Positions 39,167 to 48,346 are shown, counted from the first letter of the stretch. The stretch: DNA of 64,000 nt from Arthrobacter sp. AL12 (GCF_029960645.1 NZ_JASBQY010000005.1:84352-148351), one strand, 5' to 3'. Made by a program: numbers and translations. Notes: generated from the sequence alone by a model not told the origin.

Positions 39167-39240
39167 CCGGGGGCACTTTGGTGCGGGCACACCGGCAGCC
39201 ACGCCCCCGACGTCGAATATCGCTCCCAAAGTGCCCCCGG
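39167..39240. repeat. Long palindrome, GGGGGCACTTTG family, copy 3
   Basis: 15-bp arms CCGGGGGCACTTTGG (39167-39181) and CCAAAGTGCCCCCGG (39226-39240) enclose 44 bases that closely match the loop of copy 2. Copies 2 and 3 are direct repeats of about 75 bases. Confidence 0.85.
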
Positions 39241-39281
39241 ACGGCAAAACTCCCGCGCAGGCCTGCCCGCCACAAGACAAA

Positions 39282-39321
39282 GCTGCCGGCTGCTCCCCCC
39301 ATAGAGGGTGCAGCCGGCAGC
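39282..39321 (-). terminator. Terminator of the 2-oxoacid dehydrogenase operon
   Basis: GCTGCCGGCTGC (39282-39293) and GCAGCCGGCAGC (39310-39321) form a 12-bp stem with a 16-base loop, 19 bases after the E2 stop. The minus-strand exit reads AGCTTTGTCTTG, a weak T-rich tail. Confidence 0.8.
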
Positions 39322-39340
39322 CGTGGGTGAGCCGGGGTTG

Positions 39341-40795
39341 CTAGACCATGGCCAGGGCCATGCCCGGATCGGACAGCATGGCGCCGAGATCTTGCAGGAA
39401 GCGTGAGCCCTGCTCGCCGTCGACCAGACGGTGGTCGAAGGACAGGCTGAGCGTCATGACCTGGCGCAGTGCAACTGCGTCCTGGTACTCCCAAGGCATC
39501 TTCCGCACGGCGCCGAGAGCCAGGATGGCGGCCTCTCCCGGGTTCAGGATGGGCGTGCCGGCATCGATGCCGAAGACACCGATGTTCGTGATGGAGATGG
39601 TGCCCCCGGACAGATCGGCCGGAGCGGTCTTGCCGGCACGGGCCGTGTCCGTCAGTTCGGTCAGCGCCGTGGAGAGCTCCAGCAGGGACTTCCGGTCCGC
39701 GTCCTTGATGTTCGGCACGGTCAGGCCGCGCGGGGTGGCGGCCGCGATACCCAGGTTCACGTAGTTGTACTGAACTATGTGCTGCGACGCTTCATCCCAG
39801 CGGGTGTTGAGCGTCGGGTGGTTCTTCAGCGCGATCAGCACGGCCTTGGACACCAGGGTCAGCGGCGTGAGCTTGTAGCCGGCAAACGCGCGGCTGGCCT
39901 TGAGCTTCGCCAGCAGCTCCATGGTCGGGGTCACGTCAATGGTCAGGAACTCCGTGACATGCGGCGCTGTGAACGCGCTGGAGACCATGGCGGCGGCGGT
40001 GAACTTGCGAACGCCCTTGATCGGCGACCGGGTTTCCCGCTCGCCCTGCGCCGCGGCGGGAGCCTGTACCGGCAGGCCGGCCAGGTCCCGGGGTGCGACC
40101 GGCAGGTCTCCCCCGCCGACGAAGTCGCGGACATCATCGCGGGTGATCAGCCCGAACTCCCCGGTGCCGGTGACCTGGGCGAGGTCGACGCCGAGATCCT
40201 TGGCCAGCTTGCGCACGGGAGGAGTTGACCGCGGACGTTCCTCGGATTCGGGCCCGGGCAGGGTCTCAGCACGCCCGGCCTCCCGAACCGCAGGGACGGA
40301 CACTGGCGCGGCCGGCGGAACCACGGGGGCTGCTTCGACGCGCTCAGCCACGGGCGCCAGCGCGGGTGCGGCCGCGGTTACGGTTGCCGGCACGGGTGCG
40401 GTTGCGGCTGCGAAGCTGCGGGCGCGGCGGGCGGGACGGCCGGAATTCTCCAGGACGGCGCCGTAGCCGACGAGGTTCGGTTCGCGTTTGGCGGGCGCAT
40501 CTGCGCTCCCACCTCCGGAGCCGCCGTCGGGACCGCCGTCGTCGCCCTCAACCTCGAAGGAGACGATCGGCTTGCCGACCTCCACCACGGTGCCGGGCTG
40601 TTCGTGCAGGGCCGCGACCACACCGGCGAACGGTGAGGGGAGTTCTACAACGGCCTTGGCAGTTTCGACTTCGGCGATGATCTGGTTGAGCGTGACGGTA
40701 TCCCCCACCGCGACCTTCCAGGCGACGATTTCCGATTCAGTAAGACCTTCACCGAGGTCCGGCAGCCTGAATTCCTTGATCATGGTGGCGCTCAT
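39341..40795 (-). CDS. bkdC: 2-oxoacid dehydrogenase E2 (dihydrolipoamide acyltransferase)
   Basis: A protein of 484 residues. A single lipoyl domain (1-80) has VETAKAVVELPSPFAG with the lipoylated Lys. A long Ala/Pro linker precedes the E3/E1-binding domain (PPVRKLAKDLGVDLAQVTGT, about 190-210). The catalytic acyltransferase domain ends in TLSLSFDHRLVDGEQGSRFL with its active-site His and Asp. Linkage to E1alpha/E1beta of the branched-chain type supports branched 2-oxoacids. The ATG overlaps the E1beta stop (ATGA). Confidence 0.93.
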   Translation of the reverse strand: MSATMIKEFRLPDLGEGLTESEIVAWKVAVGDTVTLNQIIAEVETAKAVVELPSPFAGVVAALHEQPGTVVEVGKPIVSFEVEGDDGGPDGGSGGGSADAPAKREPNLVGYGAVLENSGRPARRARSFAAATAPVPATVTAAAPALAPVAERVEAAPVVPPAAPVSVPAVREAGRAETLPGPESEERPRSTPPVRKLAKDLGVDLAQVTGTGEFGLITRDDVRDFVGGGDLPVAPRDLAGLPVQAPAAAQGERETRSPIKGVRKFTAAAMVSSAFTAPHVTEFLTIDVTPTMELLAKLKASRAFAGYKLTPLTLVSKAVLIALKNHPTLNTRWDEASQHIVQYNYVNLGIAAATPRGLTVPNIKDADRKSLLELSTALTELTDTARAGKTAPADLSGGTISITNIGVFGIDAGTPILNPGEAAILALGAVRKMPWEYQDAVALRQVMTLSLSFDHRLVDGEQGSRFLQDLGAMLSDPGMALAMV

Positions 40796-41802
40796 CCTTC
40801 CAGCCCGCTCAGGGAGTTGGGGCGGCCCAGGGCGCGGTCGACGCCGTCCAGGATGCGGTCCAGGCCCGGGAGGTGGTGCATTTCAAGCTTCGAGTACGGG
40901 TACGGGACGTCGAAGCCGGTGACCCTGACCGGGGCAGCCTCGAGGTGGTAGAAACAGCGTTCGGTAATGCTGGCGGCCACCTCGGCGCCGATGCCGCCGG
41001 TCTGGGAGGCTTCATGCGTGATGACCAGCCGGCCGGTCTTCCGGACCGAGGCTTCCAGCGTCGCGAAGTCCAGCGGGGCGAGCGAGCGCAGGTCGATGAC
41101 CTCGACCGACACGCCCTCGTCGGCGGCGGCGAGCGCGGCGTCCTTGGCCGTCTTGACGAGCGGACCATAGGCCACGAGCGTCACATCGGTGCCTTCGGAA
41201 ACGACGCGGGCCTTCTCCATCGGCAGGGCGGCGCTGAGGTCCAGGGTCTCGTCCACCTCGCCCTTGTCGTGGTAGCGGCGCTTGGGTTCGAAGTAGAGCA
41301 CCGGATCATCGGAGGCGATGGCCTGCTGGATCATGGTGAAGGCGTCCTGCGGGTTGGAGACGCTGATCACGCGCAGGCCCGAGGTGTGGGTGAAGTAGGC
41401 CTCCGGTGACTCGGAGTGGTGTTCCGGGGATCCTATGCCGCCGCCGAAGGGCACACGGATGGTGATGGGCATCTTGACCGCGCCCTGGGTGCGGTAGTGC
41501 ATCTTGGCGACCTGGCTCACGATCTGGTCGAACGCCGGGTAGATGAAACCGTCGAACTGGATCTCCACCACCGGGCGGTACCCGCGGTAGGCCAGGCCGA
41601 CGGCGGTGCCCATGATGCCGGACTCCGCCAGCGGGGTGTCCACGACGCGGTGCTTGCCGAAGTCCTTCTGCAGGCCGTCCGTGACGCGGAAGACACCGCC
41701 GAGGGCGCCGATGTCCTCGCCCATGAGGATCACCTTGGGATCGTTTTCGAGGGACTTGCGCAGGCCCGAATTGATGGCTCGGGCAAAGGTCATCTTCGTC
41801 AT
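40792..41802 (-). CDS. bkdB: 2-oxoacid dehydrogenase E1 beta subunit
   Basis: A protein of 336 residues. Recognisable stretches are VILMGEDIGALGGVFRVTDG near residue 25, TPLAESGIMGTAVGLAYRGY, RVPFGGGIGSPEHHSESPEA, and the C-terminal RLVITHEASQTGGIGAEVAA. It forms alpha2beta2 with the E1alpha gene upstream, whose stop overlaps this ATG by one base (TGATG). Together with E2 it makes branched acyl-CoAs from leucine, valine and isoleucine keto acids; pyruvate remains possible. Confidence 0.93.
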   Translation of the reverse strand: MTKMTFARAINSGLRKSLENDPKVILMGEDIGALGGVFRVTDGLQKDFGKHRVVDTPLAESGIMGTAVGLAYRGYRPVVEIQFDGFIYPAFDQIVSQVAKMHYRTQGAVKMPITIRVPFGGGIGSPEHHSESPEAYFTHTSGLRVISVSNPQDAFTMIQQAIASDDPVLYFEPKRRYHDKGEVDETLDLSAALPMEKARVVSEGTDVTLVAYGPLVKTAKDAALAAADEGVSVEVIDLRSLAPLDFATLEASVRKTGRLVITHEASQTGGIGAEVAASITERCFYHLEAAPVRVTGFDVPYPYSKLEMHHLPGLDRILDGVDRALGRPNSLSGLEG

Positions 41803-42980
41803 CAGCGTGCACCTTCTTCAGAAGCGGCTTCTGCGGGATCGCCGAAGGAAGCCAGGTAACGGGAATAGTGGTCCTGCTGGCGGTCCAGCGGGGAATGCGG
41901 CGTGCTGTAGACGTGCTTGAAGATGTCCAGCGGCTGCGGCTCGGGCATGTTGATGGTGCCGGCCCGCAGGGCCTTGGCGACGGCGTCCGCTTTGGCGCCG
42001 ACGGCGGTTTCGAGGTCCTCGGTGAGCAGTCCCTTGCGCTCCAGCAGCGACTTGAGCCGGGCGATCGGATCCTTCGCGGCCCAGTCCTCGAGTTCGTTCG
42101 CGTCGCGGTAGCGGGTGGGATCATCCGCAGTGGTGTGCGGGCCCATCCGGTAGGTGACGGACTCGATGAAGGTGGGGCCGCCGCCGTGGCGTGCGCGGTC
42201 GATGGCGATCCGGGTTGCCGCCATCACGGCCAGGACGTCGTTGCCGTCCACGCGCATGCTGGGGATGCCGAAGCCTGCCGCGCGGTCCGCGATCTGGATG
42301 TGCGACTGCAGCCGGACGGGCTCGGAAATGGCCCAGTGGTTGTTCTGGCAGAAGAAGACCACCGGGGACTGGAAGCTGGCTGCGAACACCAGGGCCTCGT
42401 TGACGTCGCCCTCGCTCGTGGCGCCGTCACCGAAATAGGCCACAGCGACCGAGTCGGCGCCGTCGTTCTGGATTCCCATGGCATAGCCGGTGGCGTGCAG
42501 GGTCTGGGCGCCGATGATGATCTGCTGGGTGGCAACGTTGACCGTGTAGGGGTCCCAGCCGGCCAGGGCATTGCCCCGCCAGGCTTTGACGATGTCCTCG
42601 GGATTGACGCCGCGGCAGTAGGCCACGCCGTTGTCGCGGTAGCTGGGGAAGACGAAGTCGTCGTCACGCAGGGCCCGGGCCGAACCGATCTGGGAGGCCT
42701 CCTGGCCCAGCAGCGGCGGCCAGAGGGCGAGTTCACCCTGGCGCTGCAGGGCGGTGGCCTCGGTATCAATCCGCCGGATGACCACCATGTCTTCATACAG
42801 CGCGCCCAACTGTTCGTCGCTGACGTCCTGGACCCAGGGATCGAATTCGGGATGGCTTACGCGTTCACCCCTGGGGGTGATGAGCTGGACGAGATCTCCG
42901 CCCGTCCGCCTGTTTGATTCTGCACTGTTCCCGGGGCCCCCGGCGGAAATGCCGCCCTTGCCCGCGTCGTCGGTAAACAC
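41802..42980 (-). CDS. bkdA: 2-oxoacid dehydrogenase E1 alpha subunit
   Basis: A protein of 392 residues. The thiamine diphosphate motif is VAYFGDGATSEGDVNEALVF (GDGA through NEAL, about 185-205) followed by VVFFCQNNHWAISEP. FPSYRDNGVAYCRGV and the C-terminal RMGPHTTADDPTRYRD loop with the regulatory Ser/Thr region fit E1alpha. It is the first gene of the operon, divergent from an Lrp-type regulator at 43175. Confidence 0.93.
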   Translation of the reverse strand: MFTDDAGKGGISAGGPGNSAESNRRTGGDLVQLITPRGERVSHPEFDPWVQDVSDEQLGALYEDMVVIRRIDTEATALQRQGELALWPPLLGQEASQIGSARALRDDDFVFPSYRDNGVAYCRGVNPEDIVKAWRGNALAGWDPYTVNVATQQIIIGAQTLHATGYAMGIQNDGADSVAVAYFGDGATSEGDVNEALVFAASFQSPVVFFCQNNHWAISEPVRLQSHIQIADRAAGFGIPSMRVDGNDVLAVMAATRIAIDRARHGGGPTFIESVTYRMGPHTTADDPTRYRDANELEDWAAKDPIARLKSLLERKGLLTEDLETAVGAKADAVAKALRAGTINMPEPQPLDIFKHVYSTPHSPLDRQQDHYSRYLASFGDPAEAASEEGAR

Positions 42981-43088
42981 CTTGTACGCACCTTTCGACG
43001 TCGTCTGACCGGTGCCCGTGGGACTCGTGATCCCGGTGCGCGCCAGCCGCCCGGGCGCCGTTGCCCCGGATATCTGTGACCCTACTCA

Positions 43089-43180
43089 CAATGCCCATTG
43101 GGTACAACCACCTGCGCCTAAGTTGAGCATTCTGCCCTGTATGGCTCCGCGGCACCGTGCTAATCTTGCGCATTATGCAA
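43089..43180. promoter_or_regulatory. Candidate Lrp-type sites in the bkdA-lrp divergent region
   Basis: A 12-base palindrome caatgcccattg (43089-43100) and a near-palindrome ttgcgcattatgcaa (43166-43180) lie in the interval between bkdA and the Lrp gene. The second overlaps the Lrp ATG at 43175, which would suit autoregulation. Confidence 0.45.
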
Positions 43181-43648
43181 CCCTTGGATGGCACCGACAC
43201 CCGCCTGCTTTCGGCAATGGCCCGGGACCCCCGGCGGACCGTGGTGGCGCTGGCCCAGAAGCTGGGGTTGTCGCGGAATACCGTGCAGGCCCGGATGGCG
43301 CAGCTGGAGAAAAAACACGTCTTCCTCTCCTTTGAGCGCCGCATCAATCCGGCCTCGCTGGGCTATCCGCTGATGGCTTTTATCTCGGTGCACGTCCAGC
43401 AGCAGAAGCTCGGCACCCTGGCCGTGGAACTGGCCGATATTCCGGAGATCCTGGAGGGCTACGGCCTCACCGGCTCCGCGGACCTGCTGCTCCGGGTGGT
43501 CGCTCTCGACGCCGAGGACCTGTTCCGGATCAACGGCAAGATCCTGTCCTGCGACGGCGTGGACCGGACGGATACCGCCCTGGCGATGAGTGAGATGATC
43601 CCGTTCCGCATCCAGCCGCTGCTGGAACGCGGCTCGGCGGAGGGTTGA
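43175..43648 (+). CDS. Lrp/AsnC family transcriptional regulator
   Basis: A protein of 157 residues. The HTH is RRTVVALAQKLGLSRNTVQA with the recognition helix following in RMAQLEKKHVFLSF. The C-terminal RAM-type effector domain (LGYPLMAFISVHVQQQKLGT, TGSADLLLRVVALDAEDLF) is complete. Divergent from the 2-oxoacid dehydrogenase operon, so it is the likely amino-acid-responsive regulator, by analogy with BkdR. ATG 43175 is favoured over 43157. Confidence 0.92.
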   Translation: MQPLDGTDTRLLSAMARDPRRTVVALAQKLGLSRNTVQARMAQLEKKHVFLSFERRINPASLGYPLMAFISVHVQQQKLGTLAVELADIPEILEGYGLTGSADLLLRVVALDAEDLFRINGKILSCDGVDRTDTALAMSEMIPFRIQPLLERGSAEG

Positions 43649-43696
43649 GGGTCCCCGCGGTCTCCGCAATGCCGGGCCGGGGACGCCGGACACCAA

Positions 43697-43740
43697 AACG
43701 GCAGGAGCCCCCGTGCGGTTGCACGGGGGCTCCTGCCGTT
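43697..43740. terminator. Bidirectional terminator between lrp and actP
   Basis: Perfect 20-bp stem AACGGCAGGAGCCCCCGTGC (43697-43716) and its complement (43721-43740) around ggtt, between the convergent Lrp and ActP genes. The flanks are A-rich before and T-containing after. Confidence 0.92.
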
Positions 43741-43772
43741 CTTAGCCAGTGTGGATCACCAGCGGGCGGTGC

Positions 43773-45389
43773 TTAGTGGTCGGTGGCCTTTTCGGCGCCG
43801 ACGCCCGTGAGGGAGCGGACTTCCATTTCGGCCTGCTTGGTGGTGTCTTCCAGACGCTTGTCCAGCACCGAACCGAGCCAGCCCAGGAGGAACGCGAGCG
43901 GGATGGAAACGATACCGGGGTTGCTGAGCGGGAAGATCGCGAAGTTGGCGCCCGGGATCATGGACGTCTTGGCACCCGAGACCACCGGGGACAGCGCGAT
44001 CAGGATGATCGCGGAACCGAGCCCGCCGTACATGCTCCAGATGGCGCCCTGGGTGGTGAACTTGCGCCAGTACAGCGAGTACACGATGGTGGGCAGGTTG
44101 GCCGAGGCCGCCACCGCGAAGGCAAGCGCCACCAGGAAGGCGACGTTCTGTCCGTTGGCGAAGATGCCGCCGACAATGGCCAGCAGTCCGATGACGACCA
44201 CGGTGCGCCGCGCCACCTTGACCTCGGTCGCGGCGTCAGCCTTGCCCTTGGCAATCACGCTGGCATAGATGTCGTGGGCGAACGAGGCCGCCGCAGTGAT
44301 CGTCAGTCCGGCGACGACGGCCAGGATGGTGGCGAAGGCCACCGCCGAGATGAAGCCGAGCAGCAGCGGGCCACCGAGGTGGAAGGCCAGCAGCGGTGCG
44401 GCGGAGTTGACGCCGCCCGGGGCACCCTTGATCGTGTCAGCGCCAACCAGCGCCGCAGCACCGAAGCCCAGGACCAGGGTGAACAGGTAGAACAGGCCGA
44501 TCAGCCAGATGGACCAGACCACGGACTTGCGGGCTTCCTTGGCGGTCGGAACCGTGTAGAAGCGCATCAGCACGTGGGGCAGGGCCGCGGTGCCAAGCAC
44601 GAGGGCCAGGCCCAGGGACATGAAGTCGATCTTGGAGACTTCGGACTTGCCGTACTGCAGGCCCGGGTTCAGGATATTCGGGTTGCCCGAGGTTTCCACC
44701 GCGCCGCCCAGCAGGTCGGAAAGGTTGAAGCCGTAGATGGCGAGGACCCAGAAAGTCATCACGGCGGCTCCCGCAATCAGGAGCACGGCCTTGATGATCT
44801 GGACCCAGGTGGTACCCTTCATGCCGCCGATCAGTACATACATGATCATCAGGGCGCCGACGACGACAATGACCAGCGCCTGTCCGCCCCAGTCGCTGAT
44901 GCCAAGGAGCAGGGAGATCAGGGTGCCGGCTCCGGCCATCTGGGCCAGGAGGTAGAAGAAGCAGACCACCAGGGTGGAGATGGCCGCCGCGATGCGCACG
45001 GGGCGCTGCTTGAGCCGGAAGGAGAGCACATCGGCCATGGTGAACTTGCCGGTGTTGCGCAGCAGTTCGGCCACAAGCAGCAGGGCGACGAGCCAGGCGA
45101 CCAGGAAGCCGATGGAGTACATAAAGCCGTCGTAGCCGTTGATGGCGATGGCGCCGGTGATCCCCAGGAACGAGGCCGCCGAGAGGTAGTCGCCTGCGAT
45201 GGCGGTGCCGTTCTGAGATCCGGTGAAGGACCGTCCGGCGGCGTAGTAGTCGGCGGCCGTCTTGTTGTTCTTGCTTGCCTTGATCACGATGATCATCGTG
45301 ATCGCCACGAACAGGGCGAAGATGCCCATGTTCAGCAGCGTGGTTTCCTTAAGATCCGCAACGTTCACTGCGGGCACCATAAACGTCAT
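43773..45389 (-). CDS. actP: Cation/acetate symporter (SSS family, ActP-like)
   Basis: Sodium:solute symporter of 538 residues with about 13 membrane helices. Features include TAIAGDYLSAASFLGITGAI (Na+ site region in the first repeat), GYDGFMYSIGFLVAWLVALL and LLAQMAGAGTLISLLLG. The length and the DUF485 partner immediately upstream match the ActP-YjcH acetate uptake pair. Starts in an ATGA overlap with the DUF485 gene. Monocarboxylate specificity is inferred. Confidence 0.92.
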   Translation of the reverse strand: MTFMVPAVNVADLKETTLLNMGIFALFVAITMIIVIKASKNNKTAADYYAAGRSFTGSQNGTAIAGDYLSAASFLGITGAIAINGYDGFMYSIGFLVAWLVALLLVAELLRNTGKFTMADVLSFRLKQRPVRIAAAISTLVVCFFYLLAQMAGAGTLISLLLGISDWGGQALVIVVVGALMIMYVLIGGMKGTTWVQIIKAVLLIAGAAVMTFWVLAIYGFNLSDLLGGAVETSGNPNILNPGLQYGKSEVSKIDFMSLGLALVLGTAALPHVLMRFYTVPTAKEARKSVVWSIWLIGLFYLFTLVLGFGAAALVGADTIKGAPGGVNSAAPLLAFHLGGPLLLGFISAVAFATILAVVAGLTITAAASFAHDIYASVIAKGKADAATEVKVARRTVVVIGLLAIVGGIFANGQNVAFLVALAFAVAASANLPTIVYSLYWRKFTTQGAIWSMYGGLGSAIILIALSPVVSGAKTSMIPGANFAIFPLSNPGIVSIPLAFLLGWLGSVLDKRLEDTTKQAEMEVRSLTGVGAEKATDH

Positions 45390-45766
45390 TTCTCTACCCC
45401 GCTGATCTGGTTGCCGTGCTTGTCGAATTCGTGGCCCTCGATTTCGTGGCGGATTTCCGCTGCGATCGGGTCAAGCTTCCGGTTCGAGTAGCTGACGTAC
45501 CAGCCGGTGATGGCGAACGTGGTCACGAACTGAGCCAGTCCCATAATCAGGCCGACGTTGATGTTGCCCCAGACCTTGATGGACATGAACCCCACCGCGT
45601 AGTCGGCCAGCAGGACATAAGCGAAGTACCAGAGCAGGAATGCAATGGCCATCGGAAAGACAAAGCTGCGGTGACGCTTGCGCAGTTCCTGGAACCGCGG
45701 CGTCGACTGGACTTCCTTGAAGTCCACGGCCGCCGTGGCGTCCGTTTCTTGGGCTTCGTGACCCAT
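45386..45766 (-). CDS. DUF485 (YjcH-like) membrane protein
   Basis: A protein of 126 residues. The core FQELRKRHRSFVFPMAIAFL plus WYFAYVLLADYAVGFMSIKV and INVGLIMGLAQFVTTFAITG gives the two membrane helices of DUF485 proteins, which accompany ActP symporters. The N- and C-terminal tails are polar. Its stop overlaps the ActP start (ATGA), so production of both is tied together. Confidence 0.93.
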   Translation of the reverse strand: MGHEAQETDATAAVDFKEVQSTPRFQELRKRHRSFVFPMAIAFLLWYFAYVLLADYAVGFMSIKVWGNINVGLIMGLAQFVTTFAITGWYVSYSNRKLDPIAAEIRHEIEGHEFDKHGNQISGVEK

Positions 45767-45992
45767 CGTTCCTCCTCATTGAGACTTTCGAGTCCACACC
45801 GGCTGCCTTGGCCTGCTCCGAACAGTCCTCCGGCCAATGTGACTACAATCACCTTCTCCCGTGACGCGGCCAACATCCATATCCGCCCGGCCCTGCGTCG
45901 CTCAGCGGTCGGGATGCTGCGGTCAGCGGTGCCTCCAGCACGGTCCGGTGCCCCTGCGGCCCCTGCCCGGCGGGCCGCGATACGCTGGGCCC

Positions 45993-47210
45993 ATGCCCGA
46001 CTCTCCCCTGTTCACCGCCGCCGCCATCGCCGTGATCGCGGCGGCGATCGCCGTCGTCGTCGCCGTTGGACTCAAGGTGCTCCGCTCCTTCCGGGAGCTT
46101 GGCACGGACGCCGAACGGGCCACGTACAAGACACTGCACGCGGCGTCGCGCGCCGGCCAGCACCTGCGCACGGGCCTGAATCCTGCCGGCGCCGCCAAAG
46201 CCAGCCGGCAGCTGCGCAGCCTGCTCGGCTGCGACGCTCTGGCGATCACGGATACCAATGGCGTGCTGGCCTGGGACGGGGCCGGGGAGGAACTCAAGCC
46301 GGTGCTGATGGAGCTCGCGGCCGGAGTGCTCGACGGCGGCCATACCGCCGTCATTCCGGCCGGCGAAGTGCGGGAACTCGCCCAGGGCCAGGGCGCGGTG
46401 GCGACCCGCACGGACGTGGAACGCGCCGCGGTGATCGCCCCGATCAAGGCCGGGACCCGGGTGGTGGGCGTCGTGGCGGCCTTCGCCCCGGCGGCCGGTT
46501 CCGGGCTGGTCCGGGCCACCAGCGAGGTGGCCGACTGGGTGGCGACCCAGGTGGAGCTGGCCGAACTCGACGCGTCCCGCACGCTGCTGATGGAGGCGGA
46601 GGTGCGGGCCCTCCGGGCCCAGATCAGCCCGCATTTCATCTACAACTCCCTGAACGCGATCGCGTCCTTCATCAACACCGATCCGGTCCGGGCCCGGGAG
46701 CTGGTGGTGGAGTTCGCCGACTTCACCCGCTACTCGTTCCGCCGGCACGGGGACTTCACCACCCTCGCCGAGGAACTGCGCTGCATCGACCGCTACCTGC
46801 TGCTGGAGCGGGCCCGGTTCGGCGACCGGGTGCAGGTGAGCCTGCGGATCGCCCCCGAAGTGCTCAGCACCGTGATCCCCTTCCTGAGCCTGCAGCCGCT
46901 GGTGGAGAACGCGGTCCGGCACGGCCTCGAGGCCAAGGAGGGCCCCGGCCACATCTCCATCACGGCCAACGATGCCGGCGCCTTCGCCGAGGTGACCATC
47001 GAGGACGACGGCGTGGGCATGGATCCGGAACAGCTGCAGGCTGTCCTTGCCGGGCACGGCGACGGCGAGCATGTCGGGCTGCGCAATGTCGATGCCCGGC
47101 TGCGGCAGGTCTACGGCGACGAACACGGCCTGGTGATCGAGACCGCGCCCGGCGAAGGCACCCTGATCACGATGCGCGTCCCCAAGTCCCAGCCCCGCCA
47201 CGATGCCTGA
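45993..47210 (+). CDS. LytS-type sensor histidine kinase
   Basis: A protein of 405 residues from ATG 45993. One N-terminal membrane helix (AAIAVIAAAIAVVVAVGLKV) is followed by a GAF-like cytoplasmic region (about 70-190). The HisKA_7TM-type His_kinase motif is ALRAQISPHFIYNSLNAIAS (phospho-His), then SLQPLVENAVRHGLEAKEG and IEDDGVGMDPEQ. This lacks the multi-helix sensor of classical LytS. It pairs with the LytTR regulator 35 bases downstream. Confidence 0.92.
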   Translation: MPDSPLFTAAAIAVIAAAIAVVVAVGLKVLRSFRELGTDAERATYKTLHAASRAGQHLRTGLNPAGAAKASRQLRSLLGCDALAITDTNGVLAWDGAGEELKPVLMELAAGVLDGGHTAVIPAGEVRELAQGQGAVATRTDVERAAVIAPIKAGTRVVGVVAAFAPAAGSGLVRATSEVADWVATQVELAELDASRTLLMEAEVRALRAQISPHFIYNSLNAIASFINTDPVRARELVVEFADFTRYSFRRHGDFTTLAEELRCIDRYLLLERARFGDRVQVSLRIAPEVLSTVIPFLSLQPLVENAVRHGLEAKEGPGHISITANDAGAFAEVTIEDDGVGMDPEQLQAVLAGHGDGEHVGLRNVDARLRQVYGDEHGLVIETAPGEGTLITMRVPKSQPRHDA

Positions 47211-47245
47211 TAGGGGCCAACCGACTCCGGCGTTAGTCTTGGACC

Positions 47246-47965
47246 ATGATTAACGTCCTCGTCGCCGACGACGAGCTGCCCGCCGTGGAGGAACTGGCCT
47301 TCCTGCTGGGCCGGGATGACCGGATCGGCACCATCCACCGCGCGTCCTCCGGGGCCGAGGCCCTGCGGACCCTCGAGGCCGAGGAGGTCGACGCCGTGTT
47401 CCTCGACATCCACATGCCCGCACTCTCGGGCCTGGACATCGCCCGCGTCATCGCGCGCAGCAGCAAGCCGCCCGCCGTCGTCTTCGTCACCGCCGATGAG
47501 GACTGCGCGCTGGAAGCGTTCGACCTGGCCGCCGTCGACTACCTGCTGAAACCCGTCCGCGCCGAACGGCTGGCAAAGTCGATCGGGAGGATCAGCGAGC
47601 TGCTCAAGGACGGCGCCCCGCGGCCGGAAATGATCACCGTGGACCTCGGCGGCACCACAAAAATGATCCGCCGCGAAGAGGTCACCTACGTCCAGGCCCA
47701 GGGCGACTACGCCCGGCTGCACACCGCGGACGCCAGCTACCTCATCCGTGTCCCGCTGGCCGATCTGGAACAGCAGTGGGCCGAAGCCGGGTTCCTGCGG
47801 ATCCACCGCTCCTACCTCATCGCGCTGAACCACATCAGCCACATGAAGCTTGCCGCCGCCCGGCCCAGCGTCACCGTGGCGGGGGCCGAACTTCCCATCA
47901 GCCGGCGGCACCTGCCCTCTGTGCGGGAAAAGCTCGAGACGACCCGGATCCGGCCGCAGGCATGA
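47246..47965 (+). CDS. LytTR family response regulator
   Basis: A protein of 239 residues. The receiver has VLVADDELPAVEELAFLL and AVFLDIHMPALSGLDIARVI with the phospho-Asp, and DYLLKPVRAERLAKSI. A LytTR DNA-binding domain (about 130-235) includes VTYVQAQGDYARLHTADASY and FLRIHRSYLIALNHISHMKL. Such regulators often control uptake genes next door, which here are the two symporter loci. Its stop overlaps the next ATG. Confidence 0.94.
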   Translation: MINVLVADDELPAVEELAFLLGRDDRIGTIHRASSGAEALRTLEAEEVDAVFLDIHMPALSGLDIARVIARSSKPPAVVFVTADEDCALEAFDLAAVDYLLKPVRAERLAKSIGRISELLKDGAPRPEMITVDLGGTTKMIRREEVTYVQAQGDYARLHTADASYLIRVPLADLEQQWAEAGFLRIHRSYLIALNHISHMKLAAARPSVTVAGAELPISRRHLPSVREKLETTRIRPQA

Positions 47966-48339
47966 CCCGTGTCCGCGTCACGGCCCCCCGGACCATTCTT
48001 CCGGGAAGCGGGGCGCTGCCTGCCGTGCGGTCGGCCGCCGATTCGCGTGATGCCGCCGAGGAGTCCGACGCGGGACAGGTGTTCGTCCGCTCACTGATCC
48101 GCTCCCAGTTGCGGCTTGCCGTGGTCGTGGCGGCGGGATTCCTGCTGATCCTGGTCGCGTTTCCGCTCATGCTGGGACTGGTCCCGGGCCTCGCGGAGTC
48201 AACGATTGTGGGTCTGCCCTTCAACTGGGTGCTGCTGGGCGCCGGGATCTATCCGGTGATCGGGCTCAGCGCCTGGCTGTATATCCGGACGGCGGCCCGG
48301 AACGAGGCCCGCTACCGGGACCTCGTCGGGGACAAGTGA
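47962..48339 (+). CDS. Small two-helix membrane protein beside the symporter
   Basis: A protein of 125 residues. A polar N-terminal part of about 45 residues is followed by two membrane helices (LRLAVVVAAGFLLILVAFPL and FNWVLLGAGIYPVIGLSAWL) and a basic tail. The arrangement resembles DUF485-type partners of SSS symporters, though sequence similarity is not clear to me. Coupled by ATGA to the LytTR gene and seven bases from the symporter. Confidence 0.82.
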   Translation: MTRVRVTAPRTILPGSGALPAVRSAADSRDAAEESDAGQVFVRSLIRSQLRLAVVVAAGFLLILVAFPLMLGLVPGLAESTIVGLPFNWVLLGAGIYPVIGLSAWLYIRTAARNEARYRDLVGDK

Positions 48340-48346
48340 GGCGACC

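Noticed and set aside
38948..39240. CRISPR-like repeats
   Set aside because: The repeats are either palindromes in only two adjacent copies or contiguous units without unique spacers, and no cas genes are present.
45416..47236. A plus-strand open frame of 606 codons over the DUF485 and LytS genes
   Set aside because: It is out of frame with the LytS motifs and its product is Arg/Gly/Pro-rich without family features.
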